From: Oxyruncus cristatus
Taxonomy: Eukaryota; Chordata; Aves; Passeriformes; Cotingidae
Assembly: GCA_013399855.1 (NCBI GenBank)
Contig: VXAY01002923.1
Location: forward strand, 124,001-188,000
Length of the DNA: 64,000 bases
Direction: 5' to 3'
Shown: in pieces, positions 25,374 to 37,497 of the stretch
Numbering within the stretch: position 1 is the stretch's first letter
Layout: each line of letters opens with the position of its first letter
Made by a program: the position numbers and the translations under genes
Notes under the pieces: generated by a model
What the model was told of the DNA's origin: nothing
The model's database searches: none
What the model saw: only the letters and a program-made list of their open reading frames with translations

Positions 25374-26181
25374 GAGATGAAATTAAAAGTTATTTTATTT
25401 AATTTTGATCCAGGATCTATTCTTGGTTCCTACTTTTTTTTCACTTTTGAGAAACCATTTCAAAATATCAAATTTCTCTCTAGCTCTAGTTTGACAAAGC
25501 ATCTCATGCTTAAATTTAAGGACAGGAGTATTTTATTACGGTTGTGTTCAAAGAATATGAACAAACATACTGGTATAAAAGACAATGTATGCTATTTCAC
25601 CAGTAGGGTATGCTACAGAACTGAAACAGCAAACTCCCAAAGTTTGATATGTCCTACCAAGTCACAAAAAATGTAGCCATCACAATTGTTTATATTACAC
25701 ATAAAATCAATATTAGAACCTGTGTTTATGTCCTACACCATAACTTATTTTGCCATCCTTATAATTCCTTAAAGTAAGTGCTTTTCTAATTCCAACCTTG
25801 AATTTGGGCTGGAACCACAGTTGAGCTCTGAAAGTTCTTATTCTCTCTTAGGAGACAGAAGACAATATTTTAAACATAGAGTGAACTTAGTTGTCTCCTT
25901 GGCCCACTTATTCTTGCTGTTTTCAATTAATTTGAAAGACAGAGCTACACTAGCTTTGTGGACGTGGTGGGTTCCAGTAATTAAAGGAGAACACTGACAT
26001 GAGTTTCTACTCTCCATCTTAAATCATTCCATCAGTGTTTCTTTGACCTACCTCTCCAGTGCTGGCATAAACTAGTTTTTCTTAAATCAGACAAAGGTGG
26101 GGCAAAATGGAGTGGAAAAAGAACTCGCACGGGAAGACTTCAGCCTTATGTAGGAGATGACATCCAGAAAAACTGCCATTT

Positions 26182-26331
26182 CTCAACCCGAAATATTGCC
26201 TAGTTCTGTGGACTTCTCCACTCCACTGAACCAAGAGGCAGAGTGATGACAGGCAGTGCTCGTCGAAGCTTGGTGCTGTCAGTGTGTCTGTAGGCACAAC
26301 TGTGGTAGATCTATTTGCGCTCCAGGTCAAA
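26182..26331 (-). repeat. Unclassified dispersed repeat, copy B
   Basis: About 150 bases. The reverse complement matches 29868-30027 at about 85-87% identity by eye, with one ~10-base gap near the middle (copy B lacks TTAATCGC-type sequence after CTGCCTC). Shared blocks include ACAGTTGTGCCTA, ACACTGACAG and AGCACTGCCTGTCATCACTC. In the shared frame both copies read IYHSCAY, then HTD and TKL, then ALPVITLP, but copy B has a stop in place of a Tyr codon. Nothing similar is seen elsewhere in the window. It could be a piece of an old transposon, an LTR, or a duplicated exon. Confidence 0.75.
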
Positions 26332-29300
26332 TCCTGAGTTCAGGGCAGGCAGCTATATGCAGAGCCAGATTTATTCCAGATTTATGCCTTCTTCAATGGA
26401 AAATAATATGTAGCAAGCTGAAGGATTGAGTGAATGATAAATAGAAGTAGGACATCTTACAAATTTATTATTTTAAAATGTTAAGTGTAGGTGTAACAAC
26501 GACAGTACAAATTAGGCACACAACAAAGAAAAAGTTTAAAACACTTGCAAACAAAGCGAAACTACAATGGCTATTGCGTGTAGGTTTCTTTGTGAACTTC
26601 AAAATGATGTTGCAGACGAGAACCTTCTACAGTTTCTGCAGTTAATTAAAAAGTGCACTTATTACTCTGTAGCGTATATGCATCCATACACATACGTGAT
26701 TATTTTTTTGCCATTTCGCTAGACACTGATTGTGATCTGCACTGAGGGAGGACCTGGAAATAGACACATTTGGAAAAAGTACAGATGAAGGAAGTTTTTT
26801 CCCTAGCAACAGGAACTTTGTGTGAAAGCTCTTCAAATATATTATTGTCTTTCTCTTTCAAGCTTGTGCCTTGCTTAGTGTTTTCATTGGTACACACTAT
26901 ACAATTAATCCTTTAGAGCACTATTCTCAAAACATTTGTAATGCCAGTATGCAAAGTACCCTCTTGCCCTGAAAAAGCCCTGTGGAGCTTAGAAGTCCTT
27001 CTAATTAAGTTGAGTAATTCACACAAAAATGTAAATTTCAACAGCTTTCCCAGAGACACTATTCTGTGAATTATTTAAGATCTAGGTTATAGAAATAGCC
27101 TTATTCCCAAAGCTTTTCCCACAGTTTACTTTAAGTTCTTTAAAAGTTCTACTTTTTACACATTTAACAGACTAAAAGTTTTAATTTCTCTCACACACAA
27201 AGCCTTAATATATGAGCATAAATGAATGGTTTACTAGACAGGTGAACGGTCAGTTATACCGTGAATCTCCGTTAGTATGTGTTTGACTCAGAAAAGATTG
27301 CAATATGTTCTCATTGACTCAGTCTTCTTAAAAGCCCAGGGCTGCAATGACCCATGACAGGTCCCCACACCCACAGTGAAAAAAGGAGTAATATCATTCA
27401 CATTTTTCTTCAGCAACTCAGAAATCATACATCCTATATCATCTTTGATAAGTAGGTTAGCATTTTAAAGAGTATGTATGTTTCTGTATGTTTCTGCTCA
27501 AACCTTCCCAGATGGCTGAAGTGGATTTTCTGTGACACTGAGCCAGTGCAAACTTGGATGTAGTAAGTCTATGTAGCTTTTCTCCATAGAAGGCCAACTT
27601 ACTGCTCAGTAGCAGTGAGAAATAAATGTTCAAAAATACTAGAAAATCAGAGAGAATGAAAAAAACATTCTTATAAGACTGTTTATCCACACCTTGAATA
27701 CCGTCTACAATTATGATCCTAAGTATGGTCCAGTTCCAGTGGAAAGAACTGAATTTGTAAGTCTGGAAATGACAGGAAGGATGGGACAGGGTGGTATGAG
27801 TGTCATGGACATGTGTGCATAAGGCTTGAGGATTACGCGTTACTTGCAGGTCAGAGATTAGAGGCTATATAAATAAAGCCCAGATCAAAACAAAGAAAAT
27901 AAGATTGTTCTTCTGAAGGATGGAATTCTTCATCAAAGAGTACAGTGGAAATAAAAAGTTACATGCCTACAGAAAGAAGCAGGTCATATCTGTAGAAAAT
28001 AAAGGGATTTAGGTCACTAAATATATAGAAACCTTGACTAGATCAGCAAGTCACTGAGCTGAAAATAGGACATTAAGCTGAAGTATGTTTGCAGTTTACT
28101 CTTCTCTAAGTATTCTCTGACAGCCACTACTGGAAAGAGGACACAAGAGAGACACAAAGTCTTTCTTCTGTTCTTATTTATCTGCAGAGACTATTAAAAA
28201 CTTTTATACTGAATACTTATGCTATGTACTGATATAATCCTGAATATCTCATTCTTATTTCCTTACATTAATCACTCATTTATTATTCATGTCCTCTTCC
28301 AGAAATTTTTACTTAGTTTCCAGTCACTCTTAGGTAAGTCCTTCATATTTATTCAGGAATCATACTCTTTAATTGAGGTTGAGTTTAAATATCTGTTGCT
28401 TTTTGTTTTTCTCAGGATATTTTCCACTCTAATATTCCTATGGGATTTTTCCAAGTGCTGCTAAAAGCAATGAAGAGTCAAAAGAAAATCAAGCAAAAAG
28501 TCTAAATCTTACTATTGATTTTCTATCTGTTCCATAATTTGGGGTTCATTTTCTTTTATTTTGTTTGCCTCAATTTATTATTTAGGCAATTCTGATATTA
28601 CCCACAACTTTATGACTCTTAAATTCCCTTACAAAACATATTTTTAATACATTGTGCTTTTTCTGATAAGAAATAAAATGCAACTCCTATAATATCAAAC
28701 TGTTCCTTAAGTTTTGATCCCTCAGAGACCACTGTTGTCACTGACCTCTTTCTTTGTAAAAGGTTTCACTGCTTCATCTTTTGCCGAAGCTGTTTCAATC
28801 TCAGATTTTATACTATAGCACCTTAATATATCCAGTATGTCCTTGTGCTTGACTCCAGATTTGAGATGATAAAAAAGAAAAGCTATACACCAACTTTAAC
28901 CACCATTGTAAGGATATAGTATTATTGGCAAAACACAGTAAGGAAAATACCTTCTACTGAGTATTTATATAGACATAATAATATTAAATTTTTATTTAAA
29001 TCTTGGAAACTGTTTAATGTAATTTAAATTACTTTAAATTTATCCTATCTTTGCTGTGGCTTTATCTGTGTAAATAAAGAATCTTTTAATTTTCTTTTTA
29101 ATTTCTTTGTTTTTCTTTTCTACGTTACATTTTATTTTCACTATATTTTCTGATTAGTATTTATATGGAAAGGTCACAAAACCTTTTCTGTAGAATTCAC
29201 CTGTCCCGGGAAACACTTTGAAGGCAGGCCTTACACCTTTGACCAAAGCATTTCTTAGTTGCCTTACAAAATCAAAATTTAGCCCACATAATTTAATTTC

Positions 29301-29867
29301 ATTGACTAAAGTTATTAAATATTATCAAATCCATTTAAAGGCAGACCTTGGAAATCAGTAATCTCTGTTAGATAAACTTGTCTATAATATATTTTAAATT
29401 GAATAACCTTGTTATCAGTCAATCCAGTGTAAATTTCTATTACCACCAAAACCATAATTAAAAAATAATCTCCTGTTTGTCTTTGACAACATATCTGATG
29501 CACATGAAAATTGATATATCTATCAGTGTTCCAAAAATGTATGCTATGTTGTTAGTACAAAGATACTGTATATTATATTTTGTCAGAAGAAAATGTTTTT
29601 TTAAAAGTTCTCTAGAGGTATTGTGACCATTTAAATCCAATCTTGTGTCTTGAGCATAATCTTAGCACTAAACCCAACACTAACATTTTTACCCTGTTCC
29701 CCAACTACATTGAATGCAAAAATGTCATTACTCCTTATTCTTTCATTACAGTTTTTCATGCTATTAAATTTATATTGTTACCCAGCTTACTTTTCCTTGT
29801 GAATAATTTTGAGAATCTTTCATCCGTGCTGACTGATATAATTTCATTCATACATTTATCCTATAAG

Positions 29868-30027
29868 TTTGACCTGGAGACCGAATACATCTATCACAGT
29901 TGTGCCTATAAGCACACTGACAGAACCAAGCTTCAACAAGCACTGCCTGTCATCACTCTGCCTCATTTAATCGCCTGGTTCAGTGGACTAGAGAAGTTCA
30001 CAGGAGGAGGCAACATTTCAGGTTGAG
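29868..30027 (+). repeat. Unclassified dispersed repeat, copy A
   Basis: Sense-oriented partner of the copy at 26182-26331. Homology begins at TTTGACCTGGAG and ends at GGTTGAG, with unrelated flanks on both sides. The frame through it is open (YIYHSCAYKHTD, TKLQQALPVITLP, then LIAWFSGLEKF) and belongs to a 127-codon ORF starting at 29643. The first half of that ORF lies in unique AT-rich sequence and is probably chance. Family unknown. Confidence 0.75.
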
Positions 30028-31240
30028 CTGTTTGCTCACTCCCCCACCAGTAGCATCATTACGGTTTTCCAGGTTTGCCTGCTGAAAGAGATATGACCCA
30101 TGTCTTTAAACCTTAAATACCTTTTCAGTTTGTGTCATGTGTAGCACACAGAAGTGCTTTTTTTTAGCACAGGAAGTCTTCAACACTGGATAAGTCCAGA
30201 AGTGGCATAAACACCTTTTTTATTTTTCCCAATTTCTCAATTAAAAAAAAAAAAAAAAAAGAAGAAGAATTTGGATATAACTAAATTAGATTACACCTAA
30301 AATAATTTCTCCATTGGCTTACCAGTCAAGACTTACGCTATCACATTTGATGTATGTTCTCCTGATCTGTAATTCTGACATAATTCATATTTCTTCAGGA
30401 ATTGCAACTCTTTGTACCACTGTCAGTGAAGCATATACCTCTCGAGCAACGGATAATTTATTTCCAGGCATGTAAAAGACCTGAATGCAGAAAACCCAAA
30501 TTCCTTTTCAAAAGCAAAATTTATCCACTTGAATTGTCACCTCTTTATTTAACTTACTGCATTTCACAATACCTAAACTGAAGATTAGTTGATTCACTTT
30601 AGAGGAGAAATGGAAAAGAGGAGATGTCTATTTTGTGTATAGATTTGCACTGAAATAATGACTGGGTATCCGCACTATCATTTCCTATGACTCCATGTAT
30701 GGTTTTCAATTTACAGATTTGAAAGAAGGGAGTTTTCTTCCTTTATAAGTTAATTCAATGTCTACCTAATCAAAGAGTTAAATAATTATAGTTTAATCAC
30801 AGCTTCTACCTGTAATGGATCTTTTTATATCTTTACTTGCTGTACATTTTTTTGAGTCTTCTTGGGAATGGTCATCCCTTTATTTTTCTTGAATTTGAAG
30901 GTTGTAGTTCAGTAGATCTACAAGAACACCAAAATACAGATGATATATCCTTACTTCTGGTTAATATTCTTGCACACATGCAACAATAACAAATTGAGAA
31001 AAAATTCTTGGAAGCAACAAATTAATCTCAAGATTAGGTTAGGTAAATCATAAAAAAACCCCATAATAATAATAATAATAATCAGTTTAGAGTTAAAGAC
31101 TCCTAACAATGATGTACATAGAAAGCAAATGTACATTCTATTATGGATGCCAATAAAGAACTTACGAAAATTATTCAAATCTACAGTTCTGAAGTTGATT
31201 AAATGTTATTCTTGAAACCTCTTTTTATATTTGGTGCAGA
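30028..31240. other. Unique AT-rich sequence with poly-A and (ATA)n tracts
   Basis: A poly-A run at 30243-30260 and a short (ATA)n tract at 31063-31082 are the only structures seen. No exon or transposon recognised. Confidence 0.45.
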
Positions 31241-31906
31241 TGGCAAGGTGGGTTGCAGGGGTAGTCTCTATGAGAAGAGGCCAGGGGTTGTGCCATCTTG
31301 GACAGAGTTGGTTCCAACTCACTCCAATGGACCCATGACAGGGCACAGCTGAGCCCGTCAGCCACACTGGTGGTGCCTTTGTGAGAATGGATTCATGAAA
31401 GAGCCAAAATGCCCAATGAGCAGAAAGGAAAAAAACAACCAAACATGAGAATCAGCAGTCCAAACACCAAGGTGAGAGAAGCAGGAGTTGCTCCAGGTAC
31501 CAGACTAGAGATTTTCCTACAGCCAGTGAAGACGATCATGGTGGAACAATATCTGTACTTAGCCCATGGTGAGCCCATACTGTAGTAGTTTTATCCTGAA
31601 AGGCTGCAGAGCAAGGGAAAGACAAATGCTGGCACAGGATAAAATTGCAGAGAGAAGTTGTTATGGACTCCATTTCCATTCCTGCAGGATCACTTGGGGT
31701 GGAGGAGTAGAGAAGTTAGGAATGAAGAAGTGAAATTGAACCTGAGAATGGAGTGAGGGTGAGAGTAGGCTTTTGAAATTTTGTTCTTTGTTGCTCATTT
31801 CTCTACTGTATTGTAATTGGTAATAAATTAATTTACCCATATCAAGTCTATTTTGCCCATGATGGTAATTGTGGATCTCTATGTCTTTACCTTGATCCAT
31901 GATTTA
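31241..31906 (+). mobile_element. ERVL-type avian LTR, both ends eroded
   Basis: Sense-oriented remnant of a widespread long avian LTR. Recognisable blocks in order: GAGAAGAGGCCAGGGGTTGT, GGCACAGCTGAGCCCGTCAG, GCAGGAGTTGCTCCAG, then a degraded array of CCCATGG/CTGCAG-type units (31555-31610), then the promoter-distal part GTAATTGGTAATAAATTAAT with AATAAA at 31822-31827. Last comes the R/U5 stretch, TCAAGTCTATTTTGCCCATG followed by ATGGTAATTG. The usual first ~100 bases and the last U5 bases cannot be recognised, so no TG...CA ends are visible. No internal ERV genes adjoin it. Confidence 0.75.
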
Positions 31907-34091
31907 GGTAATCTTGAACCTGAATCTTTTGAATCACCAGCAAGTATTCTAATCATTGGACTATTGACTAAACTGTCTTGCTCTGTGACAAAAATTACTT
32001 TTTTAAACATAAAATTTTTCCAATTAACAGTTTGATCCAGTAATTTCCTTCAATTTTACTCATTAATTTCAAAGTAATCAGGCTTACACATTTATTAGTA
32101 CCAGTCCTCAGTCAAGTGGTCTTCTGACCTGAAGAGCAAGATGTCTTGCTTTAATCCGTTACCCTTTAATAACTGTAATCATCAAATTTCAGCAATTTCA
32201 TGTTTCAAGTTCTAAAGTAGAGATCCTCTTAGAAAATTTCCTAATTAAATTAACACTTTAAAAGTGTGGGGAGTGTTGTACATGTGTCCGATAATAAGTC
32301 TATTATTTTATTTCCCTCCAAAATACTTGAAAAATTATTCAACAGAACTTTCAAATAAACAGATATGATGCTATCTCAGTAGAGTAACTGAGAATAAATT
32401 GTGCCAAGACTTTATGGCACCAAAAAAAATCATATGAAAATAACTGTGTTTTCTTCTGGTCAAACAAATAGAATCACCAGAAAAATTTAAACTAAATTCA
32501 AGCTTCTGATATTTTCCTTATAATCAATTTCTTATTCTTCTTTAATATTAATTTCCTGTTTTGAAATTCTGTGGTAGGTCAAGCAGCTAAAATACACATC
32601 TTAAAAAGACTTATTTAATCTCATCAAGGTGAAACCATTTTAAACATGTAATTTATATAGTGGCTGTGCTTCTATAAAAGCTGTTGAGCTCAAAAATCAA
32701 AGGGTAACTGACTGAATCTATATCTCTCCAGTGAGGTAATAATTGTACTTTAACACTGACATTTCTTCAGGCAGTACCCTCAAGAGCTATTTAGAGTGCT
32801 TAAAATGCTGACATCAGTTAATCAATTTGTTACATCACAAATCTGGACATCTGTTAAAATTTTTGCTTGATCGCTTTTTTTTAAGGCTCATAGATGTATG
32901 TACAATGTCAGCTTTCCTGTATGTGTTGTTACTTTATCTACAAAGTGGTTTTCCATTTCATTGGTTAATCCACTTTGGTTATTATCTGGAATGCTATTAG
33001 CAACATTGATTTCCAAAACTCTTATTCATTCATTTTTTTTTAAATTGAATTTTTTTCTGGGCCATATATGTAACACTTCAATTTAATAAGAAAAATGAAA
33101 TTAAGGCTGGCTCTCTTGCTTAGTGATAGATATACCAATTTGGACATGAGGCAATAGCTGCTGATAATTTTTTGAGAAGATGGCTCAGATGTGACATGGA
33201 ATATTTCAAAATATGGCAATAAAAAGTCATCTCCAATGAGCAACTTTGTCACTTCATTTGGAACAATGCTCTGCTGGGGTTAATATTGTGCAAAAAGATG
33301 GAGAAACAAAATGTCTTTTATTGTCCTATCTTTATGAAGTAAGTTCTTGAGATTAGGGACAACCATTCTGTGATCAGTATTTTTTTTTTCCATTTAGTAT
33401 TAAAATGCTTTGTGCAATTGGGAAAGATATCAATAGAAGATATAGAAATATGTATTTTTCCTCCCACCCTGAGCACAATAGATGCTTCTGTAACATGATC
33501 CAGGATAATGGAAAATGCATATCAAATCCTTTAGGGCTCAGAGTGTAGCTTATAGAGTGGCATCTGACGGAAAATAGTCTGGATGGCTGCCTTCAGCTTA
33601 AGCATCTATGTGATGCCCAGAGATGCCAAGCCTTGAGATGCCTGGATTCATTTTGGACAACAAAGTCAATCCTTTTATCTTTGGACACCCACAGAAATTG
33701 GGTTTTGAACTTAGAAGTTTGCATTTCTGTGTGAGCTGGAGCTACAAGTTCGAGAAGTACAGAAGTAGTCAAGAAGACATTTAAATTCCATTTAAATACA
33801 TAAGGAATTCCTTTGCATTACAATTGTAATATCTTTCCATTTTCTCTTTGAGTATTTGTCAAAGAATTAGAAAAAGTGTTCTAAGCACAGCTCAACTTCA
33901 GGGAACATAGTTTTGTTCATGCCAGGTAAAGGTCTTAAACATTAAGCTAGACATTAGACAAGGACAGTGAATAATATAGTCATGAACCTAGGTAAAATTC
34001 AGAATCAGGAAGCATAATTTTGTAGATCAGTAGAAGGAAGAGATGATTAGGAAACCAGTGGACTTAAGATTTTGGGGACTGCTTTCACAAC
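31907..34091. other. Unique AT-rich sequence
   Basis: No gene recognised. A more GC-rich patch at 33530-33760 (GATGCC-type words) may be an old repeat, but I cannot assign it. Confidence 0.4.
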
Positions 34092-34650
34092 TGTTGTGCT
34101 TTAAGCCCAGCCAGCAATCAAGCCACACACAGCTGCTCACTTGCTCCCCCACCAGCAGGGTTGGGGAGAGAACTGGAAGGGTGAGAGCCGGAAAACTGAC
34201 GGGTTGAGATGAAGACCATTTATTAGCAAAAGCAAAAGCTGTGCAAGCAGCAAAGCAAAACAAGGAATTAATTCACTGCTTCCCACATGCAGGCAGGTGT
34301 TCAGATATCCCCAGGAGATCAGGGCCCCATCATGCGTAACAGTTATTGGGAAGACAAACACCATCACTCCAGATGTCCCTCCTTCCTCCTTACTCCCCCT
34401 TTCTATACTGAACATGATGTCAGATGTTACGATCAGTTTGGGTCACCTGTCCCACCTGTGTTTCCTCCCAACCTCCTTGCCAGTGTGGCAGTAGGAAAAG
34501 GAGAAAAGGCCTTGGCTCTGTGTAGGCCCTGCTCAGCAATAACAAAAACATCCTTGTATTGTCAACCCTGTGTTCAACAAAAATCCAAAACACAGCCCCA
34601 TACCAACCATTTAGAAGAAAATTAACTCCACCTGAGCCAAAACCGGCACA
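34092..34650 (-). mobile_element. Solo LTR of an avian endogenous retrovirus, minus strand
   Basis: A near-complete LTR. On the minus strand it starts TGTGCCGGTTTTGGCTCAGG (34650) and ends TTAAAGCACAACA (34092), with AATAAA at 34219-34224. Intermediate blocks include CAGAGCCAAGGCCTTTTCT, GACATCATG and CTGAACACCTGCCTGC, all shared in the same order with the LTR at 52728-53721, so both belong to one family. No viral coding sequence flanks it, which fits LTR-LTR recombination leaving a solo LTR. Flanking bases show no clear target duplication. The 65-112 residue ORFs here are incidental. Confidence 0.85.
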
Positions 34651-37269
34651 AGTTTTTAATCAAATTTATTGGTTAAATGAATAAAATCTGGTAACGCAGT
34701 GAGGTTACTTAGATATGCAAACATATTTACACTCTAATAGTGCTTCTAAGGGTTTTAATACAATTAACTATCTGCTTTTTCATGATGCATTTTAGTTTTC
34801 TCATACGACTATACTTTAGATCCACTGGTAGGGTCCACCACGTAAGAGTAATGATAAGCATGGTAAAAATATGTTGTATATGTTAATTTGAAGTAAACAC
34901 ATTTTTCTGTAATAAATCTTTGACTTTAGGAACAATAGAAGAAACATTAATCAATGTTTTTGAATTTCCCATATTTATGCTTTGATAGTGAAAATTTTTG
35001 GAAAGTTAACTCGGTACATAAATTATAACTATCTAAAGAATAATTAATTTCACTTTACAACAAATTTTTTTGAAATTGAATATTATCAGACTTGATGTGA
35101 AGTAACAAATGGTTAAATATTTCTTGACGTTTCTAAATATTACCTACGCTTTGTTTTTCAGATAAGAAACAAGCAGAAATTAAGTCAAATATTAATGCCT
35201 TATTGATCCATTTAATACAATGACTTTGTCATTTATCCTCCTGATATCTCATATGGGACTCCACAACTGAAGCAGGCTGAGCTTACTGCTTTCAAACAAT
35301 GTCTCAAAGTCAGAATGCATGGATTTATTTTTCTTACTTTACTATATAAACCCTTTGTGGAAAAAATACAATATGCTGATAAGTTCAAAGTTTTCTAACT
35401 AAAAACTGATGTAAAGATGAATCAAATTTAATGAACAAAAGACATAAACCAAAATAATAAAGCCTGAATTTGATTAGAGAGTGAATAACTGTTCTGATGT
35501 CTGGAGTCTGAAGGCTGCAAGTACGAAAACAGAGGACATTCCTATTCAATGTGTGATGTAGATGTAGTTTCTATTCATTCACTTTAGTGAACGTTATCAC
35601 GAACAAAATTTCAGATCAGAGCTGAACTGGTAAGTGTCTGTGCTCTGTAGAAGGAAGAGTGTTGTGAAGACCAAATGAAGTCTCTGTCAGAGGAGTGTAT
35701 TTTCACTGACTAGTGCTGAGGACATTGTATGGAAGCACACAGATGGATTAAGCAAACCCTCCCACAGCAAGACAAAAGGAGAACAGAATAACTCTTTTGA
35801 AACTTCACAGTTTAGCTACAAGTAAAATGGCTTCATTTCTGTCTTCAAAGCTCCTAAGCACCTCCAAATACCATGCAGTTATCATGCAACTTACACTAGG
35901 TATTTGACATATACCAAACAATTCTCAAAAGGACCCCAAGGAATCATTAGGTGTTAGTTTGTTGTTTTCTGCATAGATTATTACGACATTTTCACAGATC
36001 AATTATATGACCTTGATCAAAAATCAGGAAATGTTAGCCTACTGTCTGTGTTCAGGTCACAGAACAGAACCTCTAATTAGACATATCTTTAATAAACCAG
36101 ACATTTAATTTATCACTGCAAAATGGAGTGAGATTGCTGGTTTATCTATCCTTCATGCACATCTGAGATGTAATTGGGAGAGTTGCTCTTATAGACATAT
36201 TATTAAGCTATTTCAGCTCCACGTGTCATTTTGCAATAATTCAGAGAACAGCAGTTTTAAGCTTTCTCCTGGCTACAAAATAATAGGAGTGCCTTAGAGT
36301 ACACTAAATATCTTGATAGTATTACTTAGTTTTCATTTTACAAGTTTTAATTGAAACTATTGTCAAATAATGATTCTAGACTGGAAACAATTGTTAATAA
36401 AATCCTGGAGATTATGTCTGCCCCAGCTGCTCTAAGTTCTGACGACCCCAGCTGAGGGATAAGAGCACTACTCTATGGTTTTTCTATGAGAAGATAGAGT
36501 GCCTATTAGAGTGAGTGAACGGAGAGATACAGTGGAGATATAGAGCTCTTGAAAAATCCTGGCTTGTTTACCTTAAAATGGAAATCTTCTACTCTGTGAT
36601 ATGGATAACATTGGTGTCAACATCTGAAGTTTTACAGGTGTGTGTCAAGTCCAACCAGAATGTTTCCCATGGAACTATGAAGTATAAATCTATATTTAGG
36701 GTGAGGGGATGGACACTAACTAAATTTTCCCTGCTCTGAGCAGCAGAGTGGGTGAGGCAACCTCAGGGGCCTTCTCCAAAAAAAAAATGATTCTACAACT
36801 TATTGAACCTGTGCCTGTCTCCAGCAGTGCCTGGGTGTGAACTCTCAGCACCTTGCAATGGAGAATTCAAGTTTTTTAATAGAAAAATGAAAGCAGAGAA
36901 CTTATTTACATAGTTATAAATTATACATATTTGTTCTGCTTGCCCTTGGGGCAAGAAAGGAGCCCTTTTTTTTTCCTTAAATTTCCTGGCATGGTCATAG
37001 TGATAAGGAAAACCTTTAGTAGTAGGAAAGGGCAGAGCATATTCAAATTGTAAAAAATGCTTTTTGCTATATAAATATTAAAGAATAGCATTTACTTTTC
37101 TGTAAATTTCAGTGGACTGAGGGTACTGATCAGCCATCAGATGTGTCTGCTGTGTCTACTCCCTGAGAAAATCATAGACCTCCAAGAAAAAAAAATCTAT
37201 TTTTTTTTTTTTTTTACCATTACCATACACACAATATTATTCCTATATTATTACTCTAAATAACATTGT
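34651..37269. other. Unique AT-rich sequence
   Basis: No transposon or exon recognised. A poly-T run lies at 37200-37215, just before the next CR1. A 74-codon ORF at 36515 lacks convincing splice context. Confidence 0.45.
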
Positions 37270-37497
37270 ATCATAGAATGGCCTGGGTTATAAGGAACCT
37301 TAAAGATCATCTAACTCCAACTCCCTCACCACGGGCAGGGACACCTTTCACTAGACCAAATTGCTCAGAGCACCATCCAACCTGGCCTTAAGCACTTCAA
37401 GGCATGGGGCATCCACAATAAAAATTCCCTCTCCATCTTTCCTGTAGGCTCCCTTCAGGTAGTGGAAGGCCACAATTAGATCACACCTAAATTACCT
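37270..37497 (-). mobile_element. CR1 LINE 3' end, antisense, internally deleted
   Basis: On the plus strand it opens TCATAGAATGGCCTGGGTTA, the reverse of a CR1 3' terminus. It continues through ACCTTAAAGATCATCTAACT, GCAGGGACACCTTTCACTAG and CAACCTGGCCTTAAGCACTT. After GGGGCATCCACAATAA it jumps to TCCCTCTCCATCTTTCCTGT, skipping the usual middle of the 3' UTR, so there is an internal deletion of roughly 150 bases. The truncated 5' end is near 37497. Confidence 0.9.

Noticed and set aside
27690..28150. Possible old CR1/L3-like 3' half (words such as CACCTTGAATACCGTCTAC and CAGCCACTACTGGAAAGAGG)
   Set aside because: Resemblance is patchy and not in a clear order. It needs a profile alignment to call.
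28298..28331. 31-base exon-like unit with an excellent acceptor (CATGTCCTCTTCCAG) and donor (CTTAG|GTAAGT) on the plus strand
   Set aside because: Too short, hydrophobic and isolated. With this many AG/GT pairs in 64 kb such pairs arise by chance.
34027..34625. Several 65-112 residue ORFs on both strands
   Set aside because: They lie inside a solo LTR and have no retroviral domain.
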